This document shows positions 1 through 5,800 of a stretch of 13,861 nucleotides of DNA, in pieces (position 1 is the stretch's first letter; the number at the start of each line of letters is the position of its first letter). This stretch comes from CBDUUP01 sp965370435 (lineage in GTDB: Bacteria > Chloroflexota > Anaerolineae > Anaerolineales > UBA11579), in contig CBDUUP010000082.1 in the NCBI GenBank assembly GCA_965370435.1, positions 1 to 13,861 on the forward strand. Direction: 5' to 3'. The notes below the pieces were generated by a model. That model did not search any database. It saw only the letters and a program-made list of their open reading frames with translations, and was not told the origin of the DNA. Position numbers and translations under genes: made by a program.

Positions 1-39
1 GGCCAGCATGTGCTGGATGGCCGGGTTCTTCACCACCCC
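1..39 (-). pseudogene. Partial duplicate of the activator (BadF-like) gene, cut by window edge
   Basis: These 39 bases are identical to positions 569-607 inside the activator gene. On the minus strand they read codons for GVVKNPAIQHMLA, the conserved C-terminal part of the activase fold. The identity starts at base 1, so the copy may continue outside the window. It stops abruptly at position 40, where an unrelated 31-bp repeat begins. It could be the remains of a second activase gene, one end of a recombination event, or an assembly artefact. What lies to the left cannot be seen. Confidence 0.6.
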
Positions 40-40
40 T

Positions 41-71
41 ATTGAACAATCATAGTCCGCGGGGAGCAAGG
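41..71. repeat. Degenerate direct repeat, copy 1 (flanks the small membrane gene)
   Basis: The 31 bases match 432-462 at 26 of 31 positions, with the last 12 bases (from the CGGGGAGCAAGG core) identical. Both copies lie outside coding sequence, one on each side of the small membrane-protein gene. Read on the minus strand, each copy has TTGCTC, a 17-base gap and TTCAAT (here) or TACAAT (other copy). They could therefore be weak promoters as well as recombination scars. Confidence 0.55.
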
Positions 72-81
72 TAGTTCTCCC

Positions 82-390
82 TCATTCCTTCATGCTTGTC
101 ATTCCATCCTTGTCCATATTTTTTGTCGCCAGTAGAAACGTGCCGGTGCCAGCAAACATTGCCAAGCCAAATATCAGGAAGGTGACAAACATAAACAATA
201 CCCAGATCTGTGGCAGCCAGAGGCCTGGACCAAATCTATTATATAAAAACGCAAATGGGACGAAAGCCAAGTTCACCATTATCCATGCCCCAACTTGAAG
301 TAGGCAAAATATTTTAAAAATCCGCAATTTTCTTTTATACTCTTCGGACATGCTGCCCTCTCTTTTGAAAATATTCAACGCATTAGCCAT
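82..390 (-). CDS. Small two-helix membrane protein of unknown function
   Basis: The gene encodes a 102-residue protein starting MANALNIFKR. I chose ATG at 390 rather than the longer upstream reading because GAGAGG sits just in front of it and the upstream extension is basic, low-quality sequence. After a charged N-terminus (SEEYKRKLR) there are two hydrophobic segments, about residues 27-51 and 60-85, joined by a short loop with a GPGLWLP turn. The tail is short, polar and charged. The layout loosely recalls 2TM-domain proteins, but I see no diagnostic motif. The gene is clearly more AT-rich than the dehydratase genes. It follows the activator on the same strand after 85 bases and is bracketed by direct repeats, which suggests it was acquired separately. 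Its role is unknown. Confidence 0.65.
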   Translation of the reverse strand: MANALNIFKREGSMSEEYKRKLRIFKIFCLLQVGAWIMVNLAFVPFAFLYNRFGPGLWLPQIWVLFMFVTFLIFGLAMFAGTGTFLLATKNMDKDGMTSMKE

Positions 391-431
391 TGGATCCTCT
401 CGGCATTTATAACTGTCTTTTTGACCCTCCC

Positions 432-462
432 ATTGTACAGTCAAAGCCCACGGGGAGCAAGG
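432..462. repeat. Degenerate direct repeat, copy 2
   Basis: This is the partner of the repeat at 41-71 (26 of 31 identical). It lies between the stop of the activator gene and the start of the small membrane gene. On the minus strand it offers TTGCTC, 17 bases, then TACAAT (five of six to the -10 consensus), a possible weak promoter for the small gene. The -35 match is poor, so the promoter reading is tentative. Confidence 0.5.
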
Positions 463-475
463 GTTGTGATGATGG

Positions 476-1243
476 TTACTCCTTCTTTCCCAACGCCAGC
501 AGCGCAGCCCCATAAGCCCCCATCAACTGCGGATACCTGGGCAGCACCACCTCCTCCCCGGTCTCCTCGGCCAGCATGTGCTGGATGGCCGGGTTCTTCA
601 CCACCCCCCCGGAGAGCATCAGCGGCGACTCCAGCCCCACGGTCCGTATCATCGCCACGATGCGCTTTATCAACGAGCGGTGCAGCCCCCGCAGGATGGC
701 GGGAACCCCCACCCCCCGTGAGATCAGCGAGACGATCTCCGACTCGGCGAAGACCGTGCAGGTGCTGGAGATAGCCCTCTCCTCCGTGACCGACAGGGCC
801 TCCTCGCCCATGCGCTCCAGGGGCACGTTCAAGCGGCTGGCGGTGTTCTCCAGGAAGCGTCCGGTCCCCGCCGCGCACTTGTCGTTCATGGCGAAGTCCC
901 TCACCTTGCCCCCCGGGGTGATGCCGATCACCTTGCTGTCCTGCCCCCCGATGTCCACCAGCGTGCCCCCGTGCTTCAGCTCCCGGTAGATGCCCTGGGC
1001 GTGGCAGGTGATCTCGGTCACCGTGCGGGTGGCCTGCTGCACCAGTCCGCGGCCGTAGCCGGTGGCAACCAGGGGGATGCCGTTCTCCTGACCCGCCTGG
1101 GCCAGGAAACGGGCCACCTGCTCCTCCACGCGGGGTTCGGTCTGCTCCAAAAGCTGCCAGACCATCTGCCCCGCCGCGTCCACGCCCACGATCTTGGCCG
1201 TGGTGGAGCCTACGTCGATTCCCAGAGCCTGAATATCCGCCAT
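476..1243 (-). CDS. 2-hydroxyacyl-CoA dehydratase activator ATPase (BadF/HgdC family)
   Basis: This 255-residue cytoplasmic protein is the ATP-driven electron donor that injects a low-potential electron into the dehydratase encoded upstream. It is an ASKHA-fold ATPase that works as a homodimer around one [4Fe-4S] cluster. Visible motifs are the phosphate loop GIDVGSTTAK (8-17), DIGGQDSK (97-104), DKCAAGTGRFLE (121-132), STCTVFAESE (160-169) and the adenosine motif LSGGVVKNP (210-218). Cys123 and Cys162 are 39 residues apart, the same spacing as the two cluster ligands known in HgdC. Length matches HgdC (about 260) rather than the longer BcrA. ATG at 1243 overlaps the upstream TGA by one base (TGATG), with GGAG eight bases ahead; an in-frame GTG at 1246 is a possible alternative. 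It is translationally coupled to the dehydratase subunit. Confidence 0.95.
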   Translation of the reverse strand: MADIQALGIDVGSTTAKIVGVDAAGQMVWQLLEQTEPRVEEQVARFLAQAGQENGIPLVATGYGRGLVQQATRTVTEITCHAQGIYRELKHGGTLVDIGGQDSKVIGITPGGKVRDFAMNDKCAAGTGRFLENTASRLNVPLERMGEEALSVTEERAISSTCTVFAESEIVSLISRGVGVPAILRGLHRSLIKRIVAMIRTVGLESPLMLSGGVVKNPAIQHMLAEETGEEVVLPRYPQLMGAYGAALLALGKKE

Positions 1244-2571
1244 CACTCGATCTCCAGCATCTCGATGAAGGCCTCCAGGCGGTTGGCGACCTGCTCTTCG
1301 GAATAGGACCGGGGGTCGTTGTGGTCGGCCTCCAGGAGCAGGGCGGGCACCTCGTGGTCGCGGATCAAGCGGTCGCGCTGGTCCATCTGGCCGATGGAAT
1401 AGGGCTTGCAGGAGCGGTCCGAGTGCAGGATTGCGCCGTCCAGGTGGTAATCGTCAATCATGCCCTTCATCTTCTCCAGCTTGTCCCCCGTGCTGCGGTT
1501 GAGGATGGGATAGATGTAAGTCCGGGCCGCCGACTCGAAAGGCCGCTCCGGGTCGTAGAGGTCGGCCAGCTCGGCCCAGGCGTTGGTGTAGGTGGAAGCC
1601 GCCAGAACGATGCCCCGCTCCCCCAGGAATTCGGCCAGGTAGCGCAGCCGGTACCAGATGGGGAGATTGTCCCAGAGCAGCCGTTTGCGCTCGTCCTTCA
1701 CCGCCCCGATCCCATTGGCAATGCGCTCGTCCACCTCTTTCAGCATTTCGCCGTAGAAATCCACCGTCTCCGGGTCGCCCCGCATCTCCACGATGGGGGC
1801 CAACTGGATGAACTGGTCGAAGGCCGAGATGGGCGCGGGGCGATGCTGGCAGCGTTCCAATATCTCCAGCCACAAATAAGAGGCCTGGCGGCTCAACTCG
1901 GTCACCTCTCTGAGGCGCTTCTCGTCCAGGGACTTCCCGGCCACTTTTTCCGCTATCGGGATGGACTCCTCGATCTGCCGCTGGACGAAGGCCACCGAAT
2001 GGTCGGTCACCTCGTCATAGATGAAGGGGGCGTCAATCATTATCATGGGTACCTGGAAATGGTGGGCGACGACTCTGTACCAGTGCAGCACCGTCTGGCA
2101 GATGTTGGTGCAGCCCAGCAGCAAGTCCGGCCTGGGGATGTGCTTGATGGGCGTTTCCCCCGACAGCATCGAGCCGATGTCGGTGCGGGCGTAGGAGCAG
2201 ATGTCCCGCGAATACCCGGCGTTCTCCGCCTCGATGGAGATGTCCTCCGAGACCCGGGCCGTCCCGCAGATGGCCCCGTGGTTCTCCGGGTAGAAGACGT
2301 AATAGTCCAACGCTTTCAGGAATTCCACCGGCGCGCCGGAGGTCACCCAGGCGACCTTGCCCTTCTTGTGGGCGTGGCGGCCTCTAAGGATGTGCCGCGC
2401 CACCATCATCTTCGATTTGTCGGCGGCCTTCAAAGGTGGGGCCAAGATGTTGGTGTTCCATGTGCCGCCGGTCTTGGCTCGTTTCTTTCTTTTCTGCTTC
2501 TGGGCGACCTGCAACAGAGCGCCCAATACATTCACGTCCCAGTAGTAGCGTGCAGAATTGACGATTTTCAT
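1243..2571 (-). CDS. 2-hydroxyacyl-CoA dehydratase subunit, BcrB/HgdA-like
   Basis: This 442-residue subunit belongs to the HgdB/FldB/BcrB family (2-hydroxyglutaryl-CoA dehydratase D-component). With its partner it would bind [4Fe-4S] clusters and, once reduced by the activator, dehydrate a 2-hydroxyacyl-CoA through a ketyl radical. Family features seen: YPENHGAICG (94-103), DICSYARTDIG (123-133), LLGCTNICQ (151-159) and a C-terminal CKPYSIGQMD block followed by LLEADHNDPRSYSEEQ. Conserved cysteines at 102, 125 and 154/158 and the one in CKPYS are likely cluster or active-site residues. The N-terminus has a basic stretch (KQKRKKRAK) before the domain. Its ATG overlaps the stop of the preceding gene (ATGA), with GGAG upstream. 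The substrate is not evident from sequence: hydroxyglutaryl-, lactoyl-, phenyllactyl-CoA or an aromatic CoA are all possible. Confidence 0.92.
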   Translation of the reverse strand: MKIVNSARYYWDVNVLGALLQVAQKQKRKKRAKTGGTWNTNILAPPLKAADKSKMMVARHILRGRHAHKKGKVAWVTSGAPVEFLKALDYYVFYPENHGAICGTARVSEDISIEAENAGYSRDICSYARTDIGSMLSGETPIKHIPRPDLLLGCTNICQTVLHWYRVVAHHFQVPMIMIDAPFIYDEVTDHSVAFVQRQIEESIPIAEKVAGKSLDEKRLREVTELSRQASYLWLEILERCQHRPAPISAFDQFIQLAPIVEMRGDPETVDFYGEMLKEVDERIANGIGAVKDERKRLLWDNLPIWYRLRYLAEFLGERGIVLAASTYTNAWAELADLYDPERPFESAARTYIYPILNRSTGDKLEKMKGMIDDYHLDGAILHSDRSCKPYSIGQMDQRDRLIRDHEVPALLLEADHNDPRSYSEEQVANRLEAFIEMLEIE

Positions 2572-3656
2572 TGGATCATCTCCAGGAATGCGCCCAGCCG
2601 GGTGGTCACTTGCTGGGATAAGGGGTCGTTGATGTCCACCTCGATGGCGGCGGTGGGGAGGCCTCCCTCTCCCAGTTCTTTGCGCAGGATGGGGAGGTCG
2701 AATAGCTCCGGCTCGCAGAACTTCACGTCGTAAAAGATGATGCCTTTAGCTCCAGTCGCCAGCGCTAGCGCCTGGAGGTAGTCAATCCGGTCTTGGATGG
2801 GGTTGCCACGAGTTGGGTCGGGCGGGGCGAAGAGGATCCTCTCCGCCATGCGGACGAAGGGGTCGTCGCTGTCGCTGGGGGGATAGAGCCGCCGCCCGCA
2901 GGAGGCCAGGTCGTCGCCCACCACCACCGCGCCCAGTTCGGTCAGCGCATCCAGCACATCCATCGGCTCCGGGACGATGCCGGACAGCAGGATGGGGATC
3001 CCCTCCACCTCTGCGCTCTCAACCAAATCAAGCGCATCATGAGCCAAATCAGAGAAGGTCTCCGCGGGGAGGTATTCCCGGCTGCGTATCAGTCGGTAGT
3101 AGTCCAGATTGGAGAGGGGCAGGTTGGTCCTGCGGCTGTGGAGTCTGGTGAGCAGGTCGTCAGCCTCCTCCTCGCGTTGGATGCAGCTATGCAGGTCTTC
3201 GTCGGAGGGGGATTTCTCCGTGATCTCCTCCAGCCTGCCGTACACCGCCCGCAGTTCGGCGGCGAAGAAATCCACCCCGCTGGCCCCTTTCTCCCTGGGC
3301 GGGTAGAGGGGGATGACCGGCTGCTTGGGTTTGACGAAATCAATTAGAATGCTGCCCAAGCCCTGCAAGGAGTCGCAGGCGTGCGGGACGATGAGGACCT
3401 CGGCCAGATCCAGCCCGCCGTCCTGCAGGAAGGACAGCGCATTATGGACGATGGAGCACACGTACGGCTGGAGATGCACCGCCCCCTGCCCGGCTCCGAT
3501 GCCCGGCGGCCCCCACACCTCCACCGGCAGCAGATCGAAGGCCCGCATCAGAGCACGCGGGTAATGGATGGGGAGAACCGCCGCAACCGCGCCGCCTCCT
3601 TCCTGATATTTCTTGATGGTCTCTATTCTACGGGGGATGGTCAACGTTGCTTCCAC
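2568..3656 (-). CDS. 2-hydroxyacyl-CoA dehydratase subunit, BcrC/HgdB-like
   Basis: This is the second, smaller subunit of the same dehydratase and the first gene of the operon. I chose GTG at 3656 (362 residues) because AAAGGA lies six bases ahead and the domain begins there (VEATLTIPRRIETIKKY). The frame is open to 3773, but that extension runs through a TATAAT promoter box and a dyad, so it is unlikely to be translated. A TTG at residue 36 of the long form is less likely. Three cysteines fit the family pattern: YVCSIVHN (Cys67), PHACDSLQG (Cys94) and DVKFCEPELFD (Cys314). The C-terminal AAIEVDINDPLSQQVTTRL resembles the end of its partner, consistent with homologous subunits. The stop overlaps the next gene by four bases, so the two subunits should be made in equal amounts. 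Confidence 0.88.
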   Translation of the reverse strand: MEATLTIPRRIETIKKYQEGGGAVAAVLPIHYPRALMRAFDLLPVEVWGPPGIGAGQGAVHLQPYVCSIVHNALSFLQDGGLDLAEVLIVPHACDSLQGLGSILIDFVKPKQPVIPLYPPREKGASGVDFFAAELRAVYGRLEEITEKSPSDEDLHSCIQREEEADDLLTRLHSRRTNLPLSNLDYYRLIRSREYLPAETFSDLAHDALDLVESAEVEGIPILLSGIVPEPMDVLDALTELGAVVVGDDLASCGRRLYPPSDSDDPFVRMAERILFAPPDPTRGNPIQDRIDYLQALALATGAKGIIFYDVKFCEPELFDLPILRKELGEGGLPTAAIEVDINDPLSQQVTTRLGAFLEMIQ

Positions 3657-3678
3657 GGGGCATCCTTTCAATGAGAGT

Positions 3679-3697
3679 TTCGGGTCACGTTCCCGAA
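3679..3697. promoter_or_regulatory. Perfect 6-bp inverted repeat in the dehydratase leader (possible operator)
   Basis: TTCGGG, seven bases, then CCCGAA forms a 19-bp dyad. It lies between the minus-strand TATAAT box (3711-3716) and the GTG start of the dehydratase operon, roughly where the transcript would begin. It could be a repressor site or a short leader hairpin. No matching regulator gene is in view. Confidence 0.45.
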
Positions 3698-3710
3698 TGA
3701 TGAGGGTAGT

Positions 3711-3716
3711 ATTATA
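3711..3716 (-). promoter_or_regulatory. Candidate -10 box for the dehydratase operon
   Basis: A perfect TATAAT on the minus strand, 54 bases ahead of the GTG start. No good -35 hexamer lies 16-18 bases upstream (TAATAT at the 17-base spacing), so an activator may be needed. A 7-bp inverted repeat, TATACTC at 3713-3719 and GAGTATA at 3741-3747, overlaps the box and could be a regulator site shared with the divergent gene. Confidence 0.45.
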
Positions 3717-3760
3717 CTCGCTCAGCAGCCCGAATATTAAGAGTATACTATAAGCTGCCC

Positions 3761-3800
3761 AATCACTAATCACCTGATTACTTTGTCACCTAATTACCCG
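3761..3800. repeat. Short-word tandem array (five 8-bp units) in the leader of the divergent gene
   Basis: The 40 bases divide into five imperfect octamers: aatcacta, atcacctg, attacttt, gtcaccta, attacccg. The array ends ten bases before the ATG at 3810. Similar 7-8-bp arrays precede marR and the second adaptor gene in this window. Confidence 0.6.
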
Positions 3801-3809
3801 GAGTCCCCC

Positions 3810-5264
3810 ATGCCCCTCAAAACCAAATCCCAATACATCCAAAGCCTCCGCCAAATCAAGAAACGCATCTTCCTATTCGGGGAGGAGATTGACGACTACG
3901 TTGACCACCCCATGATCCGGCCTTCCCTCAACGCGGTGGCGATGACCTACGAACTCAGCCACGACCCCGAACATCAAGACTTGATGACGGCCGAATCCTC
4001 CCTCACAGGGGAGCGTATCAACCGTTTCACCCACCTGCATCAGAACACCGATGATCTGGTCAAGAAGGTCAAGATGCTGCGGCTGTTGGGGCAGTGTACG
4101 GCCTGCTGCTTCCAGCGCTGCGTGGGGATGGACAGCTTCAACGCCATGGAGATCGTGACTTCCAAGATGGACGCCGAACTTGGAACCGATTACCACGCCC
4201 GATTCCTCCGCTACCTCCAACACGTCCAGGAGGAAGACCTGGTGGTGGACGGGGCTATGACTGACCCCAAGGGAAACCGCCGCCTCTCCCCATCCGAACA
4301 ATCCGACCCCGACCTCTACCTCCGGGTGGTGGAGCGGAAGGAGGACGGCATCGTCATCCGAGGGGCTAAAGTTCACCAGACCGGCGCGCTCAACTCTCAC
4401 GAGATATTGGTCATGCCCACCCGCGCGTTAGCGGAAGCCGATAAGGACTACGCCGTGGCCTGCGCGGTCCCCGCCGGGGAGGAGGGCATTATTTACGTCT
4501 ACGGCAGGCAGGCCAGCGACACCCGCAAGATGGAAGGCGGGGAGATTGACGTGGGCAACAGCCAGTTCGGAGGCCACGAGGCGGTCGTCATCTTCAACGA
4601 CGTCTTCGTCCCCTGGGAGAAGGTCTTCATGTGCGGCGAGTACCAGTACGCCGGGGAGTTGGTGGAGGTCTTCGCCGCCTACCATCGGGCCAGCTACGGC
4701 GGGTGCAAGGTTGGGGTGGGGGACGTGCTGATCGGCGCCGCTCAGTCCATCGCCCGTTACCAGGGCGTGGAGAAGGCCTCCCACATCCGGGATAAGATCG
4801 TGGAGATGGTCCACCTCAACGAGACTCTCTACGCCTGCGGGATCGCCACTTCATCCGAAGGCCAGGAGACCGATTCGGGCACCTACCTGATTGACGTCAC
4901 CCTCGCCAACGTCTGCAAGCTGAACGTCACCCGCTTCCCCTACGAGATCGCCCGCCTCGCCCAGGACATCGCCGGGGGACTGCTGGTGACCATGCCCTCC
5001 GAGAAGGATTTTGCTAATGAGGAAGTCGGCCCGCTGCTCAAGAAGTATCTGGCGAGCGTAGACACATACGACGTGGAATGCCGCCAGCGCATGTTGCGCC
5101 TCATCGAAAACCTCACCCTGGGCGCGGGCGCAGTCGGCTACCTGGCCGAATCCATGCACGGGGCAGGCTCCCCCATGGCCCAGCGTATCATGCTGGCCCG
5201 CATGGCTGACCTGGAGGGGAAAGAGCGGTTGGCTGCGAGAATTGCTGGGATCGAGGAAGAATGA
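3810..5264 (+). CDS. abfD: 4-hydroxybutyryl-CoA dehydratase / vinylacetyl-CoA isomerase-type flavoprotein
   Basis: This 484-residue protein belongs to the 4-hydroxyphenylacetate 3-hydroxylase (HpaB) fold, in the dehydratase branch that carries FAD and a [4Fe-4S] cluster. From the ATG at 3810 (GGAG six bases ahead), the cluster ligands fall at Cys100 and Cys104 (CCFQRC), His292 and Cys299 (HRASYGGC). This is the spacing known for Clostridium aminobutyricum AbfD (Cys99, Cys103, His292, Cys299; 490 residues). The catalytic-region residues Tyr296 and Lys300 and the HQTGALNSHE and VGNSQFGGHEA blocks are also present. The expected reaction is 4-hydroxybutyryl-CoA to crotonyl-CoA, with vinylacetyl-CoA isomerisation, but a different hydroxyacyl-CoA cannot be excluded. 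An in-frame TTG at 3783 would add nine residues and lacks a ribosome site. The gene is divergent from the 2-hydroxyacyl-CoA dehydratase operon and monocistronic. Confidence 0.9.
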   Translation: MPLKTKSQYIQSLRQIKKRIFLFGEEIDDYVDHPMIRPSLNAVAMTYELSHDPEHQDLMTAESSLTGERINRFTHLHQNTDDLVKKVKMLRLLGQCTACCFQRCVGMDSFNAMEIVTSKMDAELGTDYHARFLRYLQHVQEEDLVVDGAMTDPKGNRRLSPSEQSDPDLYLRVVERKEDGIVIRGAKVHQTGALNSHEILVMPTRALAEADKDYAVACAVPAGEEGIIYVYGRQASDTRKMEGGEIDVGNSQFGGHEAVVIFNDVFVPWEKVFMCGEYQYAGELVEVFAAYHRASYGGCKVGVGDVLIGAAQSIARYQGVEKASHIRDKIVEMVHLNETLYACGIATSSEGQETDSGTYLIDVTLANVCKLNVTRFPYEIARLAQDIAGGLLVTMPSEKDFANEEVGPLLKKYLASVDTYDVECRQRMLRLIENLTLGAGAVGYLAESMHGAGSPMAQRIMLARMADLEGKERLAARIAGIEEE

Positions 5265-5317
5265 GGTTTTGACCTGGGGGGATCGGAAACACCTGGTGTT
5301 AGTGTCTTAAATAGGGT

Positions 5318-5332
5318 GTACAACCATTGTAC
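5318..5332. promoter_or_regulatory. Perfect palindrome GTACAA-CCA-TTGTAC
   Basis: Six-base arms with a three-base centre, 54 bases past the end of the 4-hydroxybutyryl-CoA dehydratase-like gene. It could be a regulator site or part of a terminator region. No adjacent start codon supports an operator role. Confidence 0.35.
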
Positions 5333-5334
5333 TG

Positions 5335-5376
5335 TTAAGACTCTTGAACTTTCTCTATACAATTCAAGAGTCTTAA
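5335..5376. terminator. 14-bp perfect inverted repeat between convergent genes (possible bidirectional terminator)
   Basis: TTAAGACTCTTGAA (5335-5348) and its exact complement (5363-5376) enclose a 14-base loop. The stem is AT-rich and has no T-tract after it, so it is not a textbook intrinsic terminator. It lies between the plus-strand dehydratase gene and minus-strand remnants, where a bidirectional stop would fit. Confidence 0.4.
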
Positions 5377-5400
5377 GAGTATTAAGAGTCTTAAGTATTA
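5367..5400. repeat. 9-bp tandem repeat (agagtctta type)
   Basis: Units agagtctta, agagtatta, agagtctta and a shortened agtatta follow one another and overlap the right arm of the inverted repeat. The repeat probably grew from the hairpin arm. Confidence 0.6.
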
Positions 5401-5431
5401 GCAGGGGTGAATGGTCTCTTGAACAGCCCCC

Positions 5432-5542
5432 GACGGAAGGCGAGTTTATTTCAATAAAAAAGCACAAAGTTTTGTTGTCGTTGAAGCTGTCCAACACGCC
5501 GTCAATCCAGAAATCGGCGGTGACATCATCGTTGTAAGCGGA
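5432..5542 (-). pseudogene. In-frame continuation beyond the stop of the 81-residue ORF
   Basis: Thirty-seven codons in the same frame as the preceding ORF, after its TAA, read SAYNDDVTADFWIDGVLDSF and then NDNKTLCFFIEINSPSV. The residue pattern alternates hydrophobic and acidic positions like a folded protein, unlike the downstream text made of repeats. The far boundary is approximate. Low confidence, based only on composition and frame. Confidence 0.3.
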
Positions 5543-5788
5543 TTATGGATTAATGATATGGGGCCATAACTCTTTGGGCGTCTCGATGCAAGTCGTATTG
5601 TCTGGATCTTTGAAAGTCTGGAAAAATGTCTCGATAGTCATCCCAGACATCTCTTGGAGAGAAAAATAGGGTTGTCCTTCGCTGGGTTTTAGAATAGTAT
5701 GGTTGATTACTTCGAGAAAGGACAATTCGTCGGCAGAGACGCCGTCCGACTCAATCCGTTTGCTATGCGCAATACGGAAGTGTGCCAT
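5543..5788 (-). CDS. Hypothetical protein, possibly a broken gene fragment
   Basis: The ORF encodes 81 residues starting MAHFRIAHSKRIESDG, with no domain I recognise and no clear membrane segment. It begins 12 bases after the phosphotransferase stop on the same strand and has no convincing ribosome site, so it would depend on coupling. After the TAA at 5543 the same frame stays open and reads plausible protein (SAYNDDVTADFWIDGVLDSF and on to about FFIEINSPS) before running into repeats near 5400. This suggests an older, longer gene interrupted by a stop codon and truncated at its 3' end. Base composition is more AT-rich than the kinase gene. It may be a real short protein or a decaying pseudogene. 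Confidence 0.4.
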   Translation of the reverse strand: MAHFRIAHSKRIESDGVSADELSFLEVINHTILKPSEGQPYFSLQEMSGMTIETFFQTFKDPDNTTCIETPKELWPHIINP

Positions 5789-5800
5789 TGGCGATCGTGC

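Noticed and set aside
1321..2733. Long plus-strand ORF (470 codons) opposite the dehydratase subunits
   Set aside because: It is the antisense of two well-recognised genes and its translation has no domain. High GC in third positions makes such mirror frames open.
476..3656. Class I benzoyl-CoA reductase (BcrABCD)
   Set aside because: The subunits are related, but there is only one activator gene, and it has HgdC-like length. Class I reductases carry two different activator-type subunits plus a ferredoxin, so HgdABC-type is the better fit.
3657..3773. N-terminal extension of the first dehydratase subunit
   Set aside because: The reading is open but crosses a TATAAT box and a regulatory dyad, and the GTG at 3656 has the ribosome site and the family-like start.
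5316..5537. Plus-strand 73-codon ORF after the 4-hydroxybutyryl-CoA dehydratase-like gene
   Set aside because: Its translation is made of the LRVL-type text of the 9-bp repeats and it has no ribosome site.
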